Translations under genes and position numbers: made by a program | Assembly (NCBI GenBank): GCA_949948895.1 | Contig: CATLHE010000006.1 | Coordinates: 55,046-119,045 of the forward strand | Reading direction: 5' to 3' | Source of the DNA: an uncultured Christensenella sp. | GTDB lineage: Bacteria > Bacillota > Clostridia > Christensenellales > Pumilibacteraceae | DNA length: 64,000 nucleotides | Shown: piece by piece, positions 1 through 11,700 of the stretch | How the letters are laid out: every line of letters starts with the position of its first letter | Numbering within the stretch: the first letter of the stretch is position 1 | The notes under the pieces: model-generated | The model's input: only the letters and a program-made list of their open reading frames with translations | Told to the model about the DNA's origin: nothing | Databases searched by the model: none

Positions 1-3
1 TTA

Positions 4-50
4 CCTGTCATCCTGAGGCGAAGCCGAAGGATCTAGGGCGTAAGCCCGCA
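4..50. repeat. Interspersed repeat (CCTGTCATCCTGAGGCGAAGCCGAAGGATCTAGGGCGTAAGCCCGCA)
   Basis: Near-identical copies at 2445-2491 and 22570-22616; inverted relatives at 2338-2392, 22147-22200, 22463-22515. Confidence 0.9.
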
Positions 51-189
51 CCAAACACGGTTTGGATTTCTGTCGTGTGTTTGCTTGATTGGTGGTTTTG
101 CGTTACGCCCGACCAAGCACAGCTTGGATTTCTGTCGTGTGTTTGCTTGATTGGTGGTTTTGCGTTACGCCCGACCAAACACGGTTTGG
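50..189. repeat. Tandem direct repeat, 62-bp period (two full units plus start of a third), each with a CCAARC-N3-GYTTGG hairpin
   Basis: Units start at 50, 112 and 174; accaaacacggtttggatttctgtcgtgtgtttgcttgattggtggttttgcgttacgcccg repeated. Confidence 0.9.
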
Positions 190-310
190 ATTTATGTCGG
201 GTGCGGGCTTACTGTACGCTTTTATGCTCGAATTAAACCTTTGTAATAAATATCCCCGCAGCGCGCCGCGGGGAGTGGTGGTTATTGTAGCGACGGGCTA
301 GCCGTCAAGC

Positions 311-2041
311 TCATACCGCGTAATGTTCGGACTTGAGCAGGGTCATGAAAATGACTTCGCTGATGGGAATGAACAGCGCGTATATGCACGGGATTATCAG
401 CGTCGGCAGGTATTCCGCCGAGAACGATACGGGCATACCGAGTATGAGGTTGACGCAGTAAACAATGACTGCGACCTGGACCATTATTACGATGCGGATG
501 ATGATAGAGAACCTGAAATTAACGTTTATCCGCTTGGACTTGTCCGGCTCGCCCGCGAAAATAATGACCGCGGCAATAAACAGTACTATCGGCAACAGTC
601 CCGCCGCAACGTACAGCAGGTAGTCGTACTTCATGCGCATGCCCAGCCCGAAGTAGAAGGTGAGAAAGGCGAGCAGTCCGAGCATGAACATGATAGCGCA
701 CATCGTTGTGTAATGCGTCATCATGAGCCTGTTGGAGTAGTAGTGGTACTTGTGCGCGTATTGCTTGGGCGCATCGTCGTGCTCGCGCAGAACAACGTTG
801 TTGCCGAGCTCCGACATCGACTGTCTGACGTCGTCGAACCGCGTCGCCGTGGCGGCGTCTGCGACCGCCGCGCTTTCTTGCTCGCGCTCGGCTTCTCTCG
901 CGTTCTTTTCGGCTTCCGTGCGCGCCTCGCTGCGCTCAATGAGGTCACCGAGGATATCCTTGTACGCCTTTCTTGCGGGGGATTCGTCTTCGCTCGTTTT
1001 GGGCAGACCGCTCTCGTAGGGCTGTATCGCCGTATCGGTCGGTTTTACCGCGGGCGCGGTCTCGGCGGCGGGCTGTATCGCCGTCGTCGCGGCTACGGGC
1101 GCTACCGCTTTATCGTCGTATGGCTCGGGGCGGTCGTTGCCCGCTCGTCTCGCGTCGGCATAACTGCGGTTGCCCGTGTACGTCGAGGCATATAGCTCGT
1201 CGATAATGGCGCGCGGGTCGGCGGTCGGCTCGACCTTGGCTTCCGCGTCGGGCTTCGATGCTTTTTCGACGACGCTTGCCGTGTACGGTTCGCGTTCGGG
1301 CGCGGGCGCGGGCTCTTCCGTCGGTTCGTCGGGAAGCTCGCCGTCGGTCACCGTTTCGTCGCCGTACTTTGCGGCGTAGGACTCGAACATGCTCTGCTGA
1401 ACGTACTCGCGCTCGGGCGGTTGTGTCGTTATTTCGTCCGCGACCGCGTTCGTTTGAGCGGTCATGGTCGGTTCGGGCTCGGTCTCGGAGGTCTCGGCGG
1501 TTTTCGCGTCGGTATCGTCGCCTATTGCAAGCGCGTACTCGTGCTCGTCGTAAGCGGGCGGGTCGTACTTGATCTCGGGCGCCGCGACGGGCGGCTTGTC
1601 CTGCGTCTGTTCTTTGGGTTTTTTGGCGCGCGGACGGGTAGAGCGGCGCTTGGGCACCGCGTAATCGTCGTCGTCCACGTCCGAAAAATCGTCGGAGGGC
1701 AGGATTGTGGTCGTGTCGTCGGTGATGAGCTCGCCGAAAAGATCGCGCGAGCGTTCCCATTCGCTTTTATATGAAACAAACACGTCTCTGCCGCTGTCGG
1801 TGAGCGTGTAATACTTGCGTCTGCCGCCGTTCGATTCGGAAGCGTCCCAGTACGACGTGACAAATCCCTGCTTTTCGAGTTTTTTCAGCACAGCGTAAAA
1901 AGTGGCTTGCTTGATCTCCCATTGCCCGCCGCTTCTTGCGTTGATCTGTTTTATCATGTCGTAGCCGTACCTGTCGCCCTCGAACAGGACTTTCAGTATT
2001 ACGGTGTCGACGTTGCCGCGAAAAAGATCGCTCTTCTCCAT
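311..2041 (-). CDS. PadR-family winged-helix regulator with long acidic low-complexity linker and C-terminal multi-TM domain
   Basis: N-term LKVLFEGDRYGYDMIKQINARSGGQWEIKQATFYAVLKKLEKQGFVTSYWDASESNGGRRKYYTLTDSG is PadR-like; about 4 hydrophobic helices at C-term; SD GAGGTG 4 nt upstream of ATG. Confidence 0.88.
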   Translation of the reverse strand: MEKSDLFRGNVDTVILKVLFEGDRYGYDMIKQINARSGGQWEIKQATFYAVLKKLEKQGFVTSYWDASESNGGRRKYYTLTDSGRDVFVSYKSEWERSRDLFGELITDDTTTILPSDDFSDVDDDDYAVPKRRSTRPRAKKPKEQTQDKPPVAAPEIKYDPPAYDEHEYALAIGDDTDAKTAETSETEPEPTMTAQTNAVADEITTQPPEREYVQQSMFESYAAKYGDETVTDGELPDEPTEEPAPAPEREPYTASVVEKASKPDAEAKVEPTADPRAIIDELYASTYTGNRSYADARRAGNDRPEPYDDKAVAPVAATTAIQPAAETAPAVKPTDTAIQPYESGLPKTSEDESPARKAYKDILGDLIERSEARTEAEKNAREAEREQESAAVADAATATRFDDVRQSMSELGNNVVLREHDDAPKQYAHKYHYYSNRLMMTHYTTMCAIMFMLGLLAFLTFYFGLGMRMKYDYLLYVAAGLLPIVLFIAAVIIFAGEPDKSKRINVNFRFSIIIRIVIMVQVAVIVYCVNLILGMPVSFSAEYLPTLIIPCIYALFIPISEVIFMTLLKSEHYAV

Positions 2042-2064
2042 TTGTCACCTCATCTATTCCAAAC

Positions 2065-2093
2065 ATTATACAATATATTGTACGGACTGTCAA
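2065..2093 (-). promoter_or_regulatory. Promoter of padR-like gene (TTGACA-17-TATAAT) with 14-bp palindrome TACAATATATTGTA (2069-2082) overlapping spacer and -10
   Basis: Read on minus strand: TTGACAgtccgtacaatatattgTATAAT; palindrome is perfect. Confidence 0.8.
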
Positions 2094-2159
2094 TATTTTT
2101 TTCGGTTTTGCCCGTATAAATTCGCGCGAAAGAAATAAAAACGCAAAACATACTCGGTT

Positions 2160-2575
2160 TTTTTGTCCAAACCAAATGTTTGACGTATGTCGTGTGTTTG
2201 CTTGTGTGGTGGGTTTGCGTAACACCCGACCAAACACAGTTTGGATTTATGTCGTGTGTGGACGGGGTGGATTTGTTTTTGGGAACACCCGAATAATTGC
2301 GGGGCGTTGGGGTAACGTTGGTTCGGCGTTTATGTTCTGCGGCGGTTCGCCTAGATTCTTCGCCTATGGCTCAGAATGACAGGAAACCATATACAACTCA
2401 TTTAATAAGGACGGATAATAAACAGAATATCCTACGCCATTTTACCTGTCATCCTGAGGCGAAGCCGAAGGATCTAGGGCGTAAGCCCGCATGGTTATTG
2501 TAACGTTTGTTTTGTGTGTCAATCCTGCGGCTACGCCAAAGATTCTTCACTGCGTTCAGAATGACATGAAACAAT
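2160..2575. repeat. Composite repeat block (hairpin/TGTCGTGTGT units plus inverted GTCATCCTGAG-type units)
   Basis: Segments recur in similar order at 22020-22700. Confidence 0.8.
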
Positions 2576-2640
2576 AATGTACATTCAATCGCAGGACGGG
2601 CGCGGAATGACAAAACAACAAATTTTTTGTCTAAAAAGCA

Positions 2641-2669
2641 TTGACAAAATATGAACAATATGTTAACAT
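2641..2669 (+). promoter_or_regulatory. Promoter of giant surface protein gene (TTGACA-17-TAACAT)
   Basis: ttgacaaaatatgaacaatatgttaacat; SD-like GGAG upstream of ATG 2754. Confidence 0.65.
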
Positions 2670-2753
2670 TTACCTGAGTAAGCATATAAATATGAACAAA
2701 TTGTGAACAAATAAAGCATAAGCTGTCACAAAGCATAATATCGGAGCGTTAAT

Positions 2754-5700
2754 ATGAACAACAACACCGAAAACAATAAAATCACTGGCAAAGCCAAGCG
2801 TATAGCGATTTTGGCGGCTTCAGTTATCATAGCGGTAGCTCTTGCCGTTACTTGCGCGCTGTGCATAAACGTAGGCTCGCCCAAACGCGGAGAAGTGGGC
2901 GACGCAGATGGCGGCGGTATAAGAACGACGAGGTCGGTAACCGCGCCTACGAGCGGCGTCGGCGTAAATTACCTGATTGATCTTATAAACAACGGCGATA
3001 TAGGTTATAACGGCGACTATGTCGATTTCCCGTATAACGGCGGTTTTTATTGGATCAACCTGCCCAAGGGCAATATCAAAATGGAATGTTGGGGCGCGGC
3101 TAGTGCAAACGGAGTAAAAGGCGCGTACGCTACCATGACAATGAATATACAGTACGTTGTCACCGTAAGCTTATGCGTCGGAGGCGCGGGTAACGGTAAG
3201 AACGGCGGCTATAACGGCGGCGGCAACGGCACGTCTTACGGCGGCGGCGGTGCTTCGCATATAGTCCATAATAACCAAAACTTGCTTCTCAAAAACGCGT
3301 CCATGGGTAACATGGTTCTTATAGGCGGCGGCGCGGGCGGTTCGTCTACCTCTACTTCCAGCAACGGCGTGACTGGGCAGGGCTCAAACGGCGGTACTTC
3401 CGGCGGCGGCGCGGGATATCCGAGCGGTGCGGCAGGGTACTCCGGAACAAGTTGGATCAATACCGGTGCGTGGGGCTGGACGTCTACCAATACCAGTGTA
3501 TCGTACGGTCAGCGCAGCAGTAACGGCCTCATTCGTTTTACGCTCGGCACGGGACATAACTCCGCGCCTACGCAAAAAACGCTTTCTTATACCAACAGAA
3601 CGCTTACTACGGGCGGTTCTTCCGCTAAGCTTACCGTACACTCGTACGATTTTGCGCAGGATAGCGATTATTCCAATATTTCCGGCGGTAATGTAAACAA
3701 CGTCGACTTCATGAACAAAAACGACGTTTCGGGATATACCGGTGCAAAAATGTACGTCGATGCAGCCTGCACGGTTACTGCGGACGATTATTTCACGTAC
3801 AGTTTTTCGGACAGTCGCACGATGAACATAACGGAGTTTAAAAAACTGCCGCGGGCGGGCGACGGAAAGGCTAATCAGGATAACAAGATACGAATATATA
3901 TGCAGGTAAAAGACCGATATCCGTCGGGCAATGCATATATTGTGCGATATTTTGATATATCGTACGCCGCGATGACCGCGGGAAAAAAGGACGACACGAG
4001 CGGGACGCTCAAAAACGGTAATGCCTACTCGTACAAAGTGGGCGCGTCCACTACGCAAAACAGTGCGGAAGTTTTTTCGGCGGGCAAGATATACTCGCCG
4101 TCGGCAATAGGCACTTGGGCGCTTTGCGTAATGAAGCCCATACAAAAGAACACCACGTTTACCGTTACGGCGGCGGAGCTCATGGCGGTGACGGGGCCTT
4201 CTGGCGTTGATACGACTAAGTTCGCGGCATACCTTGTGCCGTCGGCGGCTAATACGAGTTTGTTTTCGTACTCGGGGACTTCGGTTGCGATAAGGACGGG
4301 CAACGGCTCGACTTCGGCGACGGGGTATACATCCATTACCATAAAAGCGATAAACGCCTCGCCGCAATGGCAGAAGGTCACGTTTACTTTATATATAGTA
4401 GAAAAAACTTCTTCGCGCGGCGCCAATTACGAGCCTATAGGCATAACTTACGCCGGCAATATTAAGACGCTCGAAGTCAACTTCCTCATGGACAACACGC
4501 GTCCGATACTCAAAGACGGAGTAAACAACGTTGTAAACGTCGGTATAGGCGCGAGCGTAAATATCAATCTCAAAGATTATTTTTACGACAGAGACGGCGA
4601 GATAACGACGAGCACGCACTCCATACTCGGTATTGACGTGCCTTCTTATGAGTTTGTACAGCTCGATAAGTACGGCAACGTCGTCAGCACCGCGGACAAA
4701 GCGGGCGCGAGCTCGGGCAATTCGTATTACAACCTGAGCGGCAGTCTTTCGAGTTCGCTTACGAGCGGCACGAGCAATACGCCCACGGGCTTTAAGTCCA
4801 ATATAGCGGTGGGCGCGACGGCTACTACCGCGCAGGTGAACGAGGCGTTCGTCAAGTATTCGTATACGGGTACGACGCTCACGCTCACGGGACTTCGCGC
4901 GAGTTATTCGCAGTATGCGTCGGATCGTACCAACAGGACTGCGTACACGGGCGGCAATACTACTACGGCGACGGGCGCGGCTACAGTGCTCAATCCCGGG
5001 CACTTTTATATATTGATCCATATAAAAGATAATATCGAGGCGGCGGATGCGGGTATCTGGCTGCCCATCGCGATAACGGTCGGTTCGCCCGACGGACTTG
5101 CGCCCGTGAACACGGGAAGCTCCACGGGCTCGGTCAGCGGTCAGGGCGTTGTTTCGGCTATGCCGAGCGCGGAAGGAAGCGCGGGCGCGGGCGACGCGTC
5201 GTCGTTCTATTTTGTGCCTATGGCTGTCAATATCGGCGGCACGCAACACCCCGTTGCCGCCAAAGTAGTCGATAACGGCGTTGAGATAGACAGCAGTCGT
5301 TGGCAGCCGCTCGCGCTCGACGGCGATAACTTTACTACGGCGACGGGCACCGCGTCTTGGAGCGGCAAGCTAAACGAGTTTTTGACGATAACTTCTACAG
5401 CCAACCAAGTGCAAAACCTTTTGCTTGCTTCTTCGTCCAGCGTGCGCACCACGCGTTACGCCACGGTGAGCGAAGTGGACGTTTATATACCGAGTTCGTA
5501 TTTCGGCGGGCGCGTTGCCGTAGGCAGTTCGTCAAGCGTTAATGCCGCGACGGGAGTCAATACGATCATGCTCACGGCGGACGGAGCTTTCTACAAGACG
5601 CGCGGGCTTAAAATAACGCTCGAATCGTCCACGATGAACAGATATGTATACGCTACGGTCAATCTTGCGGACAGCCGTTCGACGACCGTATCGGTAGAAA

Positions 5701-8700
5701 TCGCCATAAAAGTCAATAATTCCGATCCGACGGTTTCGGCTACGGCGGCTACGTTCAAGGGCGCGGCGGGCGCGGAAAGTTCTTACGACAACGGCACGGT
5801 GCCCACGCTTACTTATAAAGTGCCGATGTACTCGACCTTTATGCTCACGCCGTACGATCTCGTAAACGATATCAATCTTACCGAGGCGGGCGCGGCTTAT
5901 CCCGCGGGCGGCTTTACCCTCAACGGACTCGCGGGCAAGTACGCTAACGGCAAGTTTACCGTGGACGGCGCTGCGGCGACGGGCGAGCAAGCCGTGACCC
6001 CGCTGTTCGATACTTCGGTATACGGCGGCGCGTACAAAACGAGCTTGCAACAGTTCTTTACCAATATCGACAAAACGAGCACGGCTACCAAGCTCGCGGC
6101 TACGAAGGGCTTTAACGTTACTAAGACTCAGACGGTAATTCCCAACGATAGACTGTTCTTTGCGCGCAACAGCGATACCGCGACCGACGCGTTCACGTTT
6201 GCGCCCACGGGCTATAATGCGTTTACGTACGCCGCTTCGGGTACTGACGGTTATATCGACTGCATGTTCGGCGACAGGATAGAGTTTGCTACGGGCGGCG
6301 AGAAGGCGTTGGATTTTGTGCTGTTCTCGACCAAAACGAGAACGCCGCGCACGGCTGAGTTTACCGTGACGGTGCGCGACCGATTCGGCAACGTCGCCAT
6401 CACGGTGTGCGTCAAGATAGACGTTATCAATACGCCGCCTGTAATGAAAGACAATCTCAAAGCTACCGAGCTTGCCGTAACGCCTGTTTCGGACGGCAAC
6501 GTTACGCTCAAATCGGCGGTAGTGCACCCGACAGACGTCATGACCGATAAAGACGGCGACGAAGTTACGTTTATGATGTCGCGCGGCATAATAGTCGCTC
6601 GCGGCGCGGGTATCGAGTTTTCCGACTTTACTGCGGACGCCGCCGATCCGGATACCAATAAACTGCTATACGACGCCGACGGACATCTTCTCACCGATTA
6701 TTACGTGAGCGCGTCGCTCGATTCGGCTAACGATATTACGGTCACGGCTATCGGCTCGACCAAGAATATCGAAGAAGGCGTGTTTGTGTACTTTTTTGTA
6801 TCCGACCCGCGCGGCGGCGTGTCGCTCGGTTGGAAGCAGGTGGAAGTTATAAATACCGCGCCCACGTTCAACACTAGCACCGAGAACGGATTTTCGACAG
6901 CCGACCGCCTGTGGTCTATTGAGTCCGCGACCGTTGCTGACACCACGCGCGCCCGCTATATCGCGGGTTCGGAAGCTGCGTTCGCTTCGCTCAGAACGGA
7001 TAAGAACGCCGCAGCTATCGACGTTAAGCTCATCGCGAGCGACGCGGATAAACTTCAGGGCGTGTTGCTGTCTCAGCGCGGCAAACTTGAAACTTCTTAC
7101 GTAAACTACAATGCGACTAAGCTCACCAACTCCGCCGAAACTTACGATTATGACGACGCCGTTCCCGACGTCGTAACCACTGCGTCCGGCTTTGCCGACG
7201 GTTCGCCCGCTGCGGTATGGCTGTATAAGCGGTCGCAAACGGAAAGCGGCGAGCTTATAAGCGCCATGCAAAACGTTACGCCCACGCTCATGTTCTTGGT
7301 AAAAGGCGAGTGGTATGACCGCGACGAGCTTCTTACTGCAATAGCTTCGGGCGCGGATATTACAGCCGACGACTGCTTCGACGCCGACGGGCGCTTTATA
7401 GTAAGTGATTGGGCGCTCAGAGTCGTTGCTACCAATCCGTTCCTCGACGACAACGGCAAACAGTACAACATGGGCATAGCGTTCTCGCTCCGCGACGACG
7501 CGAGATACGGCGGCGATACCGCAGGACTCGATACAGCTTACGACAGCGACAGGTCCAAGGCTCAGACCACGGTTTCCGGCACTCTCAACGAGATCGTGTA
7601 CATGTTTATTTCCAATACGGGTATCATCACCAAGGACGAGTTCAGTAAGTACGAGAACTATTACGTGGTGGTGGGCAACGACGGCAATCCGTACGTTATT
7701 TACAACGACGGTACTTCCGTGCAGGCGACCGCTTACAACGTGGGCACGGTGGACGGCGTTGCGGGCTCGTATTCGTATCCCGGCACTATCGAGATACCCG
7801 GCAACACCGACGGCTCGGCTTCGTACGAGACGGTGTACGTGCCGATGAGCTACTTCGGTTTGTCCAATACGCTTGCTTCGCCAGACAGCTCTACGCATGA
7901 AGTCGTGTACGAGCCGAGCTTCGTCGCTTACGACGTTAGAACGGGCGATGCGGATAAAATGTACGACAGAGGCAATATCGACGATATAACGCGCGCGCTT
8001 ACCATTTCGGACGGTATCGATTCTTGGGGCGGCGAGAGCGGCAGACCGCTCAACGACAACCCGTACGTAACGGTGGACGCCGTCACATATACCGACGCTC
8101 AAACGCCCGCGTTCGGCACGGGCATAAGCGCGCCGTACTACAATAATCTTCTCGCAGTGCCCGACGTAGGGTTCAACGATTCCGCGTACACCTCGCTTGC
8201 GAGCGGCAACGTTTTGTACCTCGACGATCAGGCGAGTAAGCTTCCCGAGCATAGGTTCGGTCTTACGTTCACCAAAAAATCGTTCCGCACGGGCGTAAAC
8301 AATCTTACGTTTACCGTCAAGCTCGCGCTGTCCGCAAACGCGACGGGCACGGGCGTAAACACGACCACAGCGTACAATAACGACAGCAAAAACCTCCGCT
8401 CGGTATCGGTCGCGCTTTCCATAGGCAACTCGCCGATAGACCTTGTGTCGGGCAGGAGCGTGGACGTTGCGGGCAGCAGCGATCCAAGCGGCAAACTTCT
8501 CGAGTACGACGCGGAAAGAGGCACGTACTATACCGACGTGGAACTCACCACCTCGCAGAGCGCTTCGTACCTGCTTGTCAGAGACGGCGGGGATTCCGAT
8601 CCGCTCGACGCGCTCAACCGCACGTACAGACGGCTTTACTATACCGACAGGGATATCGAACTCGACGGCGCCAAGAGCACCGAGTACCGCGATTACGCGT

Positions 8701-11700
8701 ATTTCTCGAGCGATTCGATAACCGGACTTTCGTCCGCTCAGGATAAGCGCGTAAAAGAGCTCAACGCCGACGGCGACGCGCTTGCCAATGCGGCGAACAA
8801 AACCAACGCGCGCGCGCAAAACTCCGTACTCAATTATTACGGCGTGGGAAGCGTTGCCGACATAGCGAGCTCTGTTCAGCCCAACGGCGGCTACCACGGC
8901 TACAACAGCTACTTTAACGCGTCCATGGCGGAAAACAGCCGCGCTATCAATATTTCGGCTTCCCGCAAGACGTATATCAATCTTACCGCGTTGCCGGGCA
9001 TAGTCGACGTGCTCAAGACCGATCCCGAGTACGGCGCGGACTTTGCCGCTTTCGGTACATGGGATTCGACCAAGACTTACGGCGGACTTACCTATAAACA
9101 GCTCAACGCGATCTACGAGTCGCGCGGGTTTGTGCTCAAGTATTCGAGCGCGTCGCCGAGCGACGATCTTCACGACAGCAATGCGCTCGTTCCCGACAGC
9201 GAAACTTTGAGCGCGTATTATCCTTTGAAAGTGCTCATTTACGACGACCGCGGCGCGGGCTGGGACGAGGCGACTTTCGTGTCGATGGAGTTCCGTATCT
9301 CGATAGCCAATACCGCGCCCACCATCAAGGCGGGCATAGGCAAGGTGGTCAACGGCAAACGCGAGTATACCTTGAGCCTCGCTTCGGGCGACTCGACCGT
9401 TCTCAATCTTTACGACTTTGTGCAAGACCCCGATATCTTGGTATTCAGCAGCGGTAACACGCGTATGCTTGCCACCGAGGATGATTTCGGCAAGGCTACT
9501 TCGCAGTTGGTGCGCGAGACGGGCGACTATCTCGAATCGGTTTACAAGTACGCTTACGAGCCGTATGCCGACGCAGAGTCCATACAGGCGGCGCTTCTTG
9601 CGGGCGAGCTCGGCGTAACGTCGTATACGGAGACGCGCAGCGACGTTATCATGTATACCGAAACGACTTCGGGCTCGGTTAGCAACACTACGATCCCGTC
9701 CGATAACAAACTGTGGTTTAAGGTAAACAGGCGTACTACCGACGACAAAGGCAACAGCATCGATACGTTCAGGTTTACAATCGCGTTCAGGGACAATCAC
9801 GGCGAAAATTCGTGCACCGAGGATATCACGTTTGTCGTTAAGATAATCAACCAGGCTCCCACCGTCACAACGATAGTGAGAGACATAACGATGCACGCCA
9901 ACGATACGTTTACCGTGTTGCCCGCGTACTATGACACGTTTATCGGCGGCGCCGACTACGTGCAAAGCGACAAGCAGTACGACACGACAGACGAAGGCAC
10001 GGTCAACGAGCTGCCCAAAGAGGGTTCGCCCGCGTACCTCAATTCGCTTACGTACAGCTCGTATTTCAATAAGCGCAGCACGAGAGCGGCGTTCGATTAC
10101 AGCAAGATCACAAGCGACGTTTACGACTACGGCGTAGAGGACAGCGAGTTCGCGTTTAATACCGCGCCCACCGAGATAGGCGGCGTCAACCTCGGGTACT
10201 TGGGTATCGCGACGGACGACGCGCCGTGGCGTATGCGGTTCTCCAAGGTTCCCGACGACATGCCTGCTTATATTCAGGTTACGTCTCAAAACATTACCAC
10301 GCTCGAGGGTTCGGGCGATATTCGACGCGGCGCGATGGCTGTTCTTGTCAGAGCGGTCGGCGCTTGCAAGAACTTGCCTATCACGTTTACTCTTATCGAC
10401 GGCGAGGGCGGTACCGTTACGTACACGCTAAATATCACCATAGTCAGCACGCCGCCGACGCCGCGCAATCCAGCAGACCAGATCGACCGTCAGCTTCTTG
10501 CCGCTTCCAAGCTCGAAGGCATCAAGACGACCGAAGGGTATGAGTACGGCGTGTTCAGAACGTTTATCATTCCGTCGGGCGGTGCAGAAGGCGTTTCCGT
10601 ATCGCTTCAGAATATAGGCAGCGACAACAAAAAGACAGCGTATAAGGATGTTACTATCACGCTCAAGAACGTCGCGACCGATATAGACGGACAGAGTCAG
10701 ATAGACAATATGCGGCTGTTTAACGGCGGCGAGTTCACGGTGAACGGCGTTGCTATGGAAGCGCCCGATCCCGACGACGGCATATCGTATGACGACGGGC
10801 GAGTGGTGTCCGATTACTTCTATATCACGACCGCAAACGGCGGCGGCGCGTTTACCATACACGCTACCGGTTACGATATGTTCCGCGACTTCGAGGAGCT
10901 CACGTTCTCCATTGCCGACAGCGGTAACCCCATTGACGAGAACAAACTGACCGTGACGATACAGGTGTACACCGTTTATTCGGATATGACCAACCCGACG
11001 GTCGCGGGAATGACACCCGATCAGTACAACAAGTACTTGGGCGGCGCGAACGAAGTTCACGTTAAGGGCGTAGACGCATTCAACGGTTACGGTGAGTTTG
11101 CAAACAGTCTCGGCGTTAACGTTCCGTCCGAGTACGCGTTTATCAAGATGCAGGGCGCAAACGGAAACGACGGCAATGAGGGCAAATCGCCTATAGTCGA
11201 TCCCGACGTTTCCAAAGCCGGCGCTCAGTCGTATGCGACAAACGTTTATGCGTTTATCAATAACGACGGTTCACCGCTTTCCGCCGACGAGATCAAAGAG
11301 TTCTTCGTTCGCGACAGCGAGACCGGTACTTTTGCGATACGCTCGGATAAAAAGCTTTTGGCAAAAGATTACCTCATCGGCGGCGTGACCACAAACGGCG
11401 AGCCCGTTTCGGCGACATATCTCGAAAAACTCAATGCCGTCAATCGGTTTGCCGACTTCTCGATAGCGCTCGACGGTGCGAGCATATCGTTCACGCCCAA
11501 GACCGCGACGCTTAATACCAAGGTAATGATGTACGTGGAAGCGCAGAAGCGGCTCGGCACGGCGCGAAAGGTACTGCGTTCGGACGACTCCATTGCGTCG
11601 GGTTCGCTGTTCAGACTCGTTGTGGACGACTCCGCGCCGAGAGCGGTCAATCAGACGGGCAAAGAAGACTACAACGCCGAGTTTACCGGCTCGAAGGGCA

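Noticed and set aside
50-189. Possible CRISPR array
   Set aside because: The units are contiguous 62-bp tandem repeats without unique spacers, and no cas genes are present.
6666-10289. 1207-aa minus-strand ORF inside the giant gene
   Set aside because: Antisense shadow of the codon-biased plus-strand gene: Arg/Val/Tyr-rich with no domain signal, no SD or promoter, and similar shadows elsewhere (4389-5249, 5532-6527).
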